Source: Arthrobacter terricola
GTDB taxonomy: Bacteria > Actinomycetota > Actinomycetes > Actinomycetales > Micrococcaceae
Assembly: GCF_004354015.1 (NCBI RefSeq)
Contig: NZ_SMRU01000005.1
Location: 124,001 to 188,000, forward strand
Length of the DNA: 64,000 nucleotides
Reading direction: 5' to 3'
Of this stretch, positions 50,657-57,743 are shown one piece after another. A program made the translations under genes and the position numbers. The notes below the pieces were generated by a model. It made no database searches. It worked only from the letters and a program-made list of their open reading frames with translations, and was not told where the DNA came from. How positions within the stretch are numbered: position 1 is the first letter of the stretch; every line of letters starts with the position of its first letter.

Positions 50657-51673
50657 TTAGGAACGGGCGTAGCCGTAGGGATTGTCCTGCTGCCAGCGCC
50701 AGTGGTCTTCACACATTTCGTCCACGGTTTTCGTGGTGGACCAACCGAGGTCCGCAAGGGCGGAAGAGGCGTCCGCCCAGAACGCCGGAAGGTCCCCGGC
50801 GCGCCGGCCGGCGATTTCATACGGAAGCTCCCGTCCCACGGCTTTCTCGAACGACCGCAGCACCTCGAGCACCGAGGAGCCCTTTCCGGAACCCAGGTTC
50901 CAGCGGCGCACGCCCGGGCGGGCGGCGATATGGTCCAGGGCGGCCACGTGGCCCTGGGCGAGGTCGACGACGTGGATGTAGTCGCGCCGGCATGTTCCGT
51001 CCGGCGTGTCATAGTCGCCGCCGAAGATCATGAGTTTTTCGCGGCGCCCCACGGCCACCTGCGCAATGAAGGGGACGAGGTTGTTCGGAATACCCTGGGG
51101 GTCTTCTCCAATGCGGCCGGAAGGATGGGCACCCACGGGATTGAAATAGCGCAGTAGTGCTAAATGCCAGCGGCCATCGGCGCTTCCCAGGTCGGAGAGG
51201 ATGTCCTCTATCTGCTCCTTGGTGCGGCCGTACGGATTGTTCGCGCCGATCTCCATCTTCTCGACGTACGGTATGGGATTGTGCTCGCCATACACGGTGG
51301 CCGACGAACTGAAGACCAGGGTGCGCACATCGTGCTTGTCCATGGCGCGCAGCAGGTTCAAGGTGCCCACGAGGTTGTTGTAGTAGTAGGCAAGGGGCTC
51401 CCGAACAGACTCCCCTACGGCCTTGAGTCCCGCGAAGTGGATGACCGAATCAATCCGGTGCTGCTCGAACACCGCCTCGACCGCCGGCCCATCCACCAGA
51501 TCCACTTTGTGGAAGGTAGCGGCCTTGCCGGCGAGTTCCGCGACCCGCCGAAGGGACTCTTCGCTCGAATTCACCAGGTTGTCGAGCACAACCACATCGT
51601 GGCCGACTTCCAAGAGGGCAAGAACGGTGTGCGAGCCAATGTAGCCGGTGCCGCCCGTGACAAGAATGCTCAA
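50657..51673 (-). CDS. galE: UDP-glucose 4-epimerase
   Basis: From TTG 51673 (RBS GAGGA at 5 nt) the product has 338 residues and begins SILVTGGTGYIGSHTVLALL. The SDR catalytic pair is in NNPYGRTKEQ (YxxxK), and SSSATVYGE, LRYFNPVGAHPSGRIGEDP and RRDYIHVVDLAQGHVAALDH are GalE signatures. It interconverts UDP-glucose and UDP-galactose for wall polysaccharide or galactose use. The length is normal for the family. Confidence 0.95.
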   Translation of the reverse strand: MSILVTGGTGYIGSHTVLALLEVGHDVVVLDNLVNSSEESLRRVAELAGKAATFHKVDLVDGPAVEAVFEQHRIDSVIHFAGLKAVGESVREPLAYYYNNLVGTLNLLRAMDKHDVRTLVFSSSATVYGEHNPIPYVEKMEIGANNPYGRTKEQIEDILSDLGSADGRWHLALLRYFNPVGAHPSGRIGEDPQGIPNNLVPFIAQVAVGRREKLMIFGGDYDTPDGTCRRDYIHVVDLAQGHVAALDHIAARPGVRRWNLGSGKGSSVLEVLRSFEKAVGRELPYEIAGRRAGDLPAFWADASSALADLGWSTTKTVDEMCEDHWRWQQDNPYGYARS

Positions 51674-51812
51674 TGTTATCCTCACCGGCCATGCGCGGCC
51701 TTGGTTGATTTCCCAATATCAACCATAATCTAACATTAATGAACACTATTGAACATCGGCCAATTGTTGTTCAATGCTAGCGCAACAACACTTCACATCC
51801 CGACGCGAGGAA

Positions 51813-51920
51813 CTAGTCGTCGTGGTGACTGAGTATTTGGCGGATCTTTGCGAGGTCCAGAGCTTGGTTGCCCCATTGGATTTCCAGTTCATGCAGGGCA
51901 CGACGGCAGTTGTCACACAT
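51813..51920 (-). CDS. CxxC peptide of the small-protein module, copy 1 (35 aa)
   Basis: ATG 51920 overlaps the end of the upstream gene. The product is MCDNCRRALHELEIQWGNQA followed by LDLAKIRQILSHHDD. The N-terminal Cys pair and a helical remainder suggest a small metal-binding or partner peptide. It is nearly identical to the 41-residue product at 62121-62246. The two copies keep the same neighbour and order, which argues that this very short frame is real. Confidence 0.65.
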   Translation of the reverse strand: MCDNCRRALHELEIQWGNQALDLAKIRQILSHHDD

Positions 51921-52227
51921 GGCCCATCCTCCTTTCCGCATGGAATCCGGATCCCGGGCCGAATCCTTCCCGGGCCAGCTCATGGAGGAGCTGGTGGTAT
52001 CCGGAGAGGGCAAGCGGCGGCACCTGATGAAGGGAAGCAAGGGTCGCGCGGGGCTGGTCCACGCGGAACAGGGCGAGGATCGCCTTGTCTTCCTGCGCGT
52101 CGTTCAAGGTGCGGTAGGCACCGATCGAACATTCTGAAATGAGCGCCTGGGCGTAGAGGCTGAGGCGGTCGTCTGGCGTCGGGTTTCCGGCCCGGTGCCA
52201 GATGTGGACGGCATCCGTGTTATCCAT
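51913..52227 (-). CDS. Small-protein module, larger subunit, copy 1 (104 aa)
   Basis: The product starts MDNTDAVHIWHRAGNPTPDD and contains ALISECSIGAYRTLNDAQED, AILALFRVDQPRATLASLHQ and LSGYHQLLHELAREGFGPGS. It is about 80 percent identical by eye to the protein at 61761-62096. An upstream ATG at 52236 has closer RBS (AAGGAG), but homology favours 52227. It is mostly helical, soluble, with one Cys. I do not recognise a family. A pair of GACCTT/GACATT palindromes lies in its promoter. Confidence 0.7.
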   Translation of the reverse strand: MDNTDAVHIWHRAGNPTPDDRLSLYAQALISECSIGAYRTLNDAQEDKAILALFRVDQPRATLASLHQVPPLALSGYHQLLHELAREGFGPGSGFHAERRMGHV

Positions 52228-52305
52228 GATGACCATCGACTCCTTTGTGATGATCTGAATGGCTCGGGCCCCCCTGTTTCCCGTTCCTCTGATAGATCGA
52301 GATTA

Positions 52306-52349
52306 GACCTTTAATGTCAAATGTCAATAGACATTCAACCTTAAAGGTC
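52306..52349. promoter_or_regulatory. Paired 6-8-6 palindromes upstream of the small-protein module
   Basis: GACCTT-N8-AATGTC (52306-52325) and GACATT-N8-AAGGTC (52330-52349) lie with 24 nt between centres. The same geometry recurs at 53811-53854 before the GntR-type gene, so that regulator is the probable binder. Confidence 0.65.
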
Positions 52350-52366
52350 TTCTCTACCCCGTCGTC

Positions 52367-53788
52367 TCAGTCGGCGCCCAAGCAGAGCGTCCATGGAACC
52401 CCCGGAAGGGCTTGCCGCCGGACATCATCGCTCTCCGAAATGGTCCCACCGACGAAACGCCCGGTGTTGGTCGCGAGGATCGCTCCGAGTTGGTCCACGA
52501 TGCAGGTATTGGCGGGCAACGGCCGCAGAAGCGGCTCGAACGCGATTTGGAGCCGGCTGACATGCAGGTCGGCACCGAGCGTCCCCACATAGGTTCCCGC
52601 CACCACTACCCGCTTGCTCAGGGTAATGACGGTCTCATTGGTTCCACTCGCGTCCACGTACGCATGGCTCGTGTGGATCGGGCTTTCGTCGCCTTGATCG
52701 TCCGGCCGCCAGGGCGCCGTGGCGAAGTCATAGAGATCCATGTCGACGTAGAGCCGCTGCGGCGATTCAGGGCCCGACGGCGTGTAGCACCAGGAGATCC
52801 AACTCTCGCCGAAGTAGGACTCCTCAGCGACGAAACCGGTGCCGTACAGTAGAGGCGCCCCGACGGCCACAGCCCTTCTGGCCGCGCCGTAAATGTCCGA
52901 GTCGGCACGATCCCTGCGCACGCCCGCACCAATGCAGGCGCGGACCGCTTGCTCAACTTCGCGCATTGCCGTCGCCGCGGTTCCAGAGAACATCGCGGCG
53001 AGGGCCTCGATGGCGGCAACGGCGTCGTCACCTGAGGCCGAGCGAGTCAACGACTCGACAGGGGTGCGGTCCAACGTCATCCGCTCGTCGATGACCAGGT
53101 TCATGTCCCGCCTGACGTGCTCCTCGGCCAGGAGGCGGGCCTGCTGGGCATCGCCGGCGCTGATCGCCTCAACGATCTTCGCGTGGTCTTCCGCGGCGGT
53201 GTCCCTATGCTCCTTCGGGTCCACCCAGATCAGTGGACCGACCTCGGCTTGGAGGGCGACTTCCTGCCGGGTCAGCCTGACCGAACCCGAGCTCGCCGCC
53301 AGTTCAATGTGGAATTTACTGTCCGCCCGGATCGCGTCCGCAGGATGCTCGCAAGCCCTGATCTCTTGCGATGAGTAATCCAGGCGTCCCATCGAGAGCC
53401 TGTGGGACTGCTCTGCGGCAGCGGCGGCAGCGGCGCCGGCAAGGAAGGCGCGGTACTCCCTCATATCCCGGAGGTCCTCCAGCGAGTATGCCTCCAGGGA
53501 CTGCCGCTGCATCCGGGTGATGTCTCCCGTGTTCGCCTTCACGAAGCTTCCGCCGCCCTTGCCACGGCGGGTCTCAACCAGGCCGAGTCCACGCAGCTCG
53601 GCCAGTGCCGACCGCAGCGTCAGCGTGGAAACGCCCATCCGGGACGCAAGGTAGCTCTCGCTGGGCAATTGGGAACCGTTCTCGAGCACTCCTAGTTCGA
53701 TGGCGTGCCTTAGCCTACGCCCGACTTCCTCCCCGCGATCCGCGGCTTCCAAGGGCGCGAAGGCGAGTTGCTCTTTCCAAGTAGTCAC
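52367..53788 (-). CDS. GntR/FadR-type regulator fused to a Cache-like sensor domain
   Basis: The 473-residue protein has a GntR winged helix (LENGSQLPSESYLASRMGVS, TLRSALAELRGLGLVETRRG) at about 20-90, an FCD-type helical domain (about 100-235), and a ~230-residue C-terminal part. The latter reads VAEESYFGESWISWCYTPSG, LSKRVVVAGTYVGTLGADLH and NTCIVDQLGAILATNTGRFV, the pattern of PDC/Cache sensor domains that are usually extracellular. No membrane helix is visible, so this sensor is cytoplasmic. GTG 53788 is chosen. Paired palindromes lie at both ends of the gene, suggesting autoregulation and control of neighbours. Confidence 0.85.
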   Translation of the reverse strand: MTTWKEQLAFAPLEAADRGEEVGRRLRHAIELGVLENGSQLPSESYLASRMGVSTLTLRSALAELRGLGLVETRRGKGGGSFVKANTGDITRMQRQSLEAYSLEDLRDMREYRAFLAGAAAAAAAEQSHRLSMGRLDYSSQEIRACEHPADAIRADSKFHIELAASSGSVRLTRQEVALQAEVGPLIWVDPKEHRDTAAEDHAKIVEAISAGDAQQARLLAEEHVRRDMNLVIDERMTLDRTPVESLTRSASGDDAVAAIEALAAMFSGTAATAMREVEQAVRACIGAGVRRDRADSDIYGAARRAVAVGAPLLYGTGFVAEESYFGESWISWCYTPSGPESPQRLYVDMDLYDFATAPWRPDDQGDESPIHTSHAYVDASGTNETVITLSKRVVVAGTYVGTLGADLHVSRLQIAFEPLLRPLPANTCIVDQLGAILATNTGRFVGGTISESDDVRRQALPGVPWTLCLGAD

Positions 53789-53810
53789 TGCACACACTCC
53801 TAGACCGTGT

Positions 53811-53854
53811 GACATTTAACCTTGAATGTCTATTGACCTTTAACCATGAAGGTC
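53811..53854. promoter_or_regulatory. Paired 6-8-6 palindromes upstream of the GntR-type gene
   Basis: GACATT-N8-AATGTC (53811-53830) and GACCTT-N8-AAGGTC (53835-53854) are perfect palindromes with the same TAACC(T/A)TG centre and 24 nt between centres. They sit 23 nt from the regulator start and 67 nt from the divergent small gene. Confidence 0.7.
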
Positions 53855-53920
53855 TATAGTTAGAGTATCACTCGGGAAGCCAGGAAGGGCTGTACCGGAC
53901 CTAGCGTGAAAGGAAAGAGG

Positions 53921-54064
53921 ATGACACGGGAAGAAGCCTTCGCAAAGTGCACTCCGGACTCGTACGTCGAGTTCTATGGCGGCCGTTGGCTCGTCGTGCC
54001 ATTCGCGCAAGTAGAGCAGCCGCTCTTCTTCGTATGCTCCCCGCGCGCACTCAGCAATCATTGA
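53921..54064 (+). CDS. Small protein divergent from the GntR-type regulator (47 aa)
   Basis: ATG follows AAAGGAAAGAGG closely. The 47-residue product is MTREEAFAKCTPDSYVEFYG, then GRWLVVPFAQVEQPLFFVCS and PRALSNH. It is compact, with two Cys and several aromatic residues. I do not recognise a family. It shares the double operator with the regulator and ends 74 nt before a terminator, so it is probably a regulated monocistronic gene. Confidence 0.6.
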   Translation: MTREEAFAKCTPDSYVEFYGGRWLVVPFAQVEQPLFFVCSPRALSNH

Positions 54065-54137
54065 GGGAAATTTCCGCGGATTGAATTTCCCGGTTTTCCC
54101 CACCGATTAGTTCTCCCCCACTAATTCATTCGCATCC

Positions 54138-54164
54138 GGCCCGGAATATTCCGGGCCTGTTTTT
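54138..54164 (+). terminator. Rho-independent terminator
   Basis: GGCCCGGAATATTCCGGGCC is a perfect palindrome followed by TGTTTTT, 73 nt after the 47-residue gene. Confidence 0.85.
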
Positions 54165-54190
54165 CGTGCGTTAATATATCTCCCAGGAAC

Positions 54191-54227
54191 GCAGGAAAGG
54201 CCCGGTGTTTACACCGGGCCTTCCTGC
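54191..54227 (-). terminator. Terminator of the cupin gene
   Basis: AAGGCCCGGTG/CACCGGGCCTT form a stem around TTTA, extended by GCAGG/CCTGC. It lies 17 nt past the cupin stop. Confidence 0.75.
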
Positions 54228-54244
54228 GCCTTTAGGATTAAGGC

Positions 54245-54607
54245 TTAAGCCGAGAAGATCACAAAGAACTTCCTGATACGTTCCTGGATTTCCCAGGTTC
54301 CCTGCCAGCCGATCGGGAAGAAGCCGGCCGTTCCGGCTTCGAGGGTAACCGGCTGGCCACCGTCCTCAGTGACCACCATGCGGCCTTCGAGGACGTGGAT
54401 GACCTCGCCACGGTCCAGGAATTCCCAGCGGGAAAGGCCCGGTTCGGCTTCCCAAACGCCCGAAAGGATGCGGGAGTCTTCGCTGGTGAACGGGATGCCG
54501 ATCCTCGTGGGGATCTCGGCGCCGATGACTTCGGCCAGCGGCGGAGCCAGCAGGGCTTCATCGAGCTCGCCTTTGAAAAGCTCGGTGGGCTGGAAAGTTT
54601 TGCTCAT
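54245..54607 (-). CDS. Cupin-domain protein (DUF861 type)
   Basis: The 120-residue single cupin reads RILSGVWEAEPGLSRWEFLD, then RGEVIHVLEGRMVVTEDGGQ and EAGTAGFFPIGWQGTWEIQE. This is the EutQ/ureidoglycine-type group. The usual metal His pair is reduced (RGEVIHVLEG), so it may be a binding protein, not an enzyme. It is a single-gene unit next to the NCS1 operon, which encodes another cupin, so a shared nitrogenous substrate is plausible. Confidence 0.8.
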   Translation of the reverse strand: MSKTFQPTELFKGELDEALLAPPLAEVIGAEIPTRIGIPFTSEDSRILSGVWEAEPGLSRWEFLDRGEVIHVLEGRMVVTEDGGQPVTLEAGTAGFFPIGWQGTWEIQERIRKFFVIFSA

Positions 54608-54847
54608 GTGGATTCACCTTTCTATTGCTGCGCGCCGGCAGGTTTCCGGCGGTGGTACTCCAATGGGAGGCCTACTACCCATCCTTGTGTCATTTTTGGG
54701 TGGGCAAAACGCTAATTACGGACGGTTTAAACTACCCGTTCGGGCCGCTGCTTAATTCACCGGATGTGCCTTGAAATATTGGACGCAGGAGGCGCCGTCA
54801 GGTTTTATCCGGAATTTCTGGAAAAAGAGTAGCGGGAACGCTTCGCT

Positions 54848-56284
54848 TTAGGAAGATTTTGATGAGGACAGAGGTGCTTGGAGCTCCCTGGCCTTCCGTT
54901 TCAACCGCACCAGCACCACGTAGCTGACCGCCGTGGCCAGCGTCGAGGGCAAGGTCGCAGTCGTGAATGCGAACACGGGCGACGAGGCGAAGGTGACGGG
55001 ATCAAGGAGGAGGAAGTACACCACTACGCCGATCGCCATGCTCGCGAAGCCTGCAAGATTGATGCCCTTCCAGTACCAGTAGGCCGAACCGGCGCGGTCG
55101 CTGTACAGGCCTTCCAGGTCAAGGCGTTGCTTCCTGATGATGAAGTAGTCGGCGATCTGGAGCCCGCAGACCGGGCCGAAGACCACCGCGGAGAGTGTGA
55201 GGAACGTTCCGAAATTGGCGTAGAAGGGCTCCGCGAGGAAGACGATGACTGCAGCCACGGTCAGGCCGGCAACCGTCGTCGCTCCCCGCCAACTCAGTCG
55301 CGCATCGATGGCTGGCTGCTGTTTGAGGGAGAGCGCCGCTGTATACGTACCCACCATCGCTGTGCCGACGTTGGCAGCGATGATGAACGCGAATGCCGGC
55401 AAGGCCAGCCAGATACCGCCGATATCCAGCAGTCCCGGAAGCGGATTGCCGCCGGAGTCCGGAAAGACCAAGCCCGTGTAGAGGCCGATCAGGCAGATGA
55501 CGGAGAGGGAGAGCCCGAGGCCCAGCGTCGCCGGAAGGACTGACTTCCTTGTGCTTTTCGAGAACCGGGTCATGCCGCCGACGTACGGCCACCAGGAAAG
55601 TGCCGTCGCGAGCATGAGTTCGATCGCCGTCGTATAGTCCAGGAGCTTGTTACCGTTGGCGGCGCTCGGCTTGGCGCCCAGGAGGGCCGGCCAGCCGACC
55701 TTCGCCACAATCACAACGATGACCATGACACCCAGCGCGAGGACCGAGCAGGCAACCAGCACGCCAACCCTTCGAAGAATGCCGGGCCCGCGGCTGATAA
55801 GGGCCCAAACCACCAGGAGGCACGCCAGGCTGCTCAGCGTCTGGACGGCCGGTGCGCTGTTCTCGCTGACGATGCCAAGGGTGGTCAGCAGCAGAGCTGC
55901 CGATTTCCCGCTGAAGATCATCAGCGTGGTCCCCCACCCGATCGTGAAGAGGAAGGTGAGCGCGACGGCGAAGAGGGAACCGCGGGTGCCGAAGACGGGG
56001 CGCGTTGAGCGCACGGCTTCCAGGCCGTAGCGGGTTGCCATCGGAACGGTGGCAAGGAACACGAGCAGCATTCCCGCCAACATCGAGGCGATCATCACGA
56101 TCGAGCCTTGCACCGCGGGCAGGTAGAAGGCCACGTATCCCCCGATGATGAAACACCAGGTAGCTACAGCCGCTTGGGCAGAACTGAAGAAGAGGGCCTT
56201 GGGAGTCCAGTTCCGTTCGTGGCTGAGCAGGGGAAGGGATCCCTCGGTGCCGGAGGTGGACACTTCATTCGTCGCTTGGCTCAC
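54848..56284 (-). CDS. NCS1-family purine/cytosine-type permease
   Basis: The 478-residue protein has twelve helices. SLPLLSHERNWTPKALFFSS and AVATWCFIIGGYVA match the NCS1 entry, and the QIADYFIIRKQRLDLEGLYS end is characteristic of the family. NCS1 members import nucleobases, allantoin, hydantoins or vitamins with Na+ or H+. GTG 56284 overlaps the stop of the small upstream gene (GTGA), so the two are co-translated. The substrate is not determined. Confidence 0.9.
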   Translation of the reverse strand: MSQATNEVSTSGTEGSLPLLSHERNWTPKALFFSSAQAAVATWCFIIGGYVAFYLPAVQGSIVMIASMLAGMLLVFLATVPMATRYGLEAVRSTRPVFGTRGSLFAVALTFLFTIGWGTTLMIFSGKSAALLLTTLGIVSENSAPAVQTLSSLACLLVVWALISRGPGILRRVGVLVACSVLALGVMVIVVIVAKVGWPALLGAKPSAANGNKLLDYTTAIELMLATALSWWPYVGGMTRFSKSTRKSVLPATLGLGLSLSVICLIGLYTGLVFPDSGGNPLPGLLDIGGIWLALPAFAFIIAANVGTAMVGTYTAALSLKQQPAIDARLSWRGATTVAGLTVAAVIVFLAEPFYANFGTFLTLSAVVFGPVCGLQIADYFIIRKQRLDLEGLYSDRAGSAYWYWKGINLAGFASMAIGVVVYFLLLDPVTFASSPVFAFTTATLPSTLATAVSYVVLVRLKRKARELQAPLSSSKSS

Positions 56285-56445
56285 GCAAACCATCCCATCA
56301 CCAAGGCAAAGACCGGTATGGCGACTGTAATGACGAGGAGAGTCCGCATGTCGCCGAACCTGAATGGCGGTTCAAGGTCTCTGGACTGCCACTCGGCCAG
56401 TCGGGTGTTCAGTTCCTCTGCATATAACTCTTTCAATGTGCTCAT
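56281..56445 (-). CDS. Single-helix peptide coupled to the NCS1 transporter (54 aa)
   Basis: ATG 56445 starts a 54-residue product: MSTLKELYAEELNTRLAEWQ, then RDLEPPFRFGDMRTLLVITV and AIPVFALVMGWFA. The first half is a charged amphipathic helix, the last ~20 residues a membrane helix. It lies 14 nt after the cupin gene and overlaps the permease start. Small helper peptides of transporters are known in other families; for NCS1 I know of no described example. Confidence 0.65.
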   Translation of the reverse strand: MSTLKELYAEELNTRLAEWQSRDLEPPFRFGDMRTLLVITVAIPVFALVMGWFA

Positions 56446-56459
56446 GGGCGTTCCCAACC

Positions 56460-56870
56460 TCAGATTTCGGAGTACCGGAAGGAGTGCGATTCCAAGCCGT
56501 CCGGGTTGGGACCGTAGATAGTGACCATCCGCGCATAGACGGGCGCCCAGTAGCGGCCGGTCCGTCCTGGATTGACGCGGGCCGCGTCGCCCGGCCGCAG
56601 GATGACGGTCTTGCCTTCGCTCTCGATGTGGAGCTCTCCTTCGAGCACGAAGTTCGTCTCCGTATGGGGGTGGAAATCCTGCCAACCGCAGGCTTCCAGT
56701 TCCCACTCCGAGAGTATGACGTCACCCCAGGAGCCTTCGGGGTTGGAGTTGATGAACCGGCAACGAAGCCGGGGCCAATTGTCCTTCATCGGTGTCATTG
56801 CCTTCGCGGGCCAATACTCGACCGCTTCGCCTGTTGTGGGGGTCGGGAGCTGAGGGGTGGTTGTCGTCAT
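56460..56870 (-). CDS. Cupin-domain protein, first gene of the NCS1 operon
   Basis: The 136-residue protein has the cupin motifs ACGWQDFHPHTETNFVLEGE and RPGDAARVNPGRTGRYWAPV. The His-x-His and Glu metal ligands of motif 1 (HPHTETNFVLEGE) are intact, so it can bind a metal. It may convert or sense the compound carried by the NCS1 permease. The upstream region holds two Crp-like sites. Confidence 0.8.
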   Translation of the reverse strand: MTTTTPQLPTPTTGEAVEYWPAKAMTPMKDNWPRLRCRFINSNPEGSWGDVILSEWELEACGWQDFHPHTETNFVLEGELHIESEGKTVILRPGDAARVNPGRTGRYWAPVYARMVTIYGPNPDGLESHSFRYSEI

Positions 56871-56943
56871 TGTCTTTACCCGTTTCTTGAGGGAGGAATC
56901 CTGCGTGGGATTGCTTCGATGAAGCAGATGAGGCCGCGTCATC

Positions 56944-56957
56944 GTGATCTGGGTCAC
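56944..56957. promoter_or_regulatory. Crp/GlxR-like site before the cupin-NCS1 operon
   Basis: GTGATCTGGGTCAC matches GTGA-N6-TCAC exactly, 74 nt before the cupin start on the minus strand. It lies in the 447-nt divergent control region 56871-57317, which also holds ACTTATACAAGT near 57072. Confidence 0.6.
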
Positions 56958-57114
56958 GGCGCTGTCCAACACTTTTACATGGACATCCGTCCCAGTCAAT
57001 GGTTCATGAAGGATGGGACCAATCTCCTTCACGTGGATATTTTTCTGAGAAATATCCGACTTGGACGATTGACTTATACAAGTGTCCATGTCACAGTTTT
57101 CACCACGAGCAAGC

Positions 57115-57128
57115 GTGACTGGCATCAC
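57115..57128. promoter_or_regulatory. Crp/GlxR-like site before the cupin-monooxygenase operon
   Basis: GTGACTGGCATCAC matches GTGA-N6-TCAC. Just downstream, AGTGCAG and CTGCACT form an inverted repeat (57131-57154). The operon starts at 57318, leaving a ~160-nt leader. Confidence 0.55.
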
Positions 57129-57317
57129 ATAAGTGCAGCTCGTTTGGCCTGCACTACCGACAATCTCCGGTTTGCAAAACTTCCCGGCGATGGCCCCGAT
57201 CGGGCCCTACCCAACCTCTCTCCCCGGCGGCCCCATAGGCCTGCCAAGCAAGAACGGTTCTGTCAAAGATGAACAGTTCCGGCGCGTCACCCCAAACAAC
57301 CATCCACAGGAGAAACC

Positions 57318-57695
57318 ATGGAAACCCTCGTAGGAACACTGAGCAAGGCCGGCTCCATCCACAAAGTTGAAGGCGGCTACACCGGCCTTCCCTCCATGAA
57401 CGAACCCGGCACCATCGCCGCTATCGGCGACTCCCTGCACAACCCGACCGGTTCGGTCATGAGCGCCGGCTTCTTCGAGCTCAAGGCCTCCGAACCCCTC
57501 GTCTACACCTACACGTACGACGAAATGAAGGTCGTCATAGCCGGCGAGTTCATCCTCACGGACCAGTCCACGGGCGAGGTCACCCACGCCAAGGAACGCG
57601 ACGTATTGTTCTTCCCCAAGGGCACCACCGTGAAGTTCGAAACCCCCGAATACGGACTCGGCTTCTTCACCGGCCACCGCTCCTTCGCACCGTAG
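57318..57695 (+). CDS. EutQ-like cupin protein
   Basis: The 125-residue protein reads VMSAGFFELKASEPLVYTYT, then YDEMKVVIAGEFILTDQSTG and AKERDVLFFPKGTTVKFETP, the pattern of the EutQ/ethanolamine-utilisation cupin group. The motif-1 His positions are Tyr/Thr, so metal binding is doubtful. The RBS is CAGGAGAAACC. It is the first gene before the flavin monooxygenase, 48 nt apart. Confidence 0.82.
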   Translation: METLVGTLSKAGSIHKVEGGYTGLPSMNEPGTIAAIGDSLHNPTGSVMSAGFFELKASEPLVYTYTYDEMKVVIAGEFILTDQSTGEVTHAKERDVLFFPKGTTVKFETPEYGLGFFTGHRSFAP

Positions 57696-57743
57696 CGAGC
57701 GAGCAGAAACCCCCACGACCAATTGCAAGAGGAGAACAGCAAC

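Noticed and set aside
56871..57317. Riboswitch in the long divergent leader
   Set aside because: I looked for known riboswitch cores and saw none that I could support; the region is better explained by protein-binding sites.
54245..57695. Cupins as ethanolamine-utilisation or allantoin pathway enzymes
   Set aside because: No eut or allantoinase genes are present, and two of the three cupins lack the full metal site.
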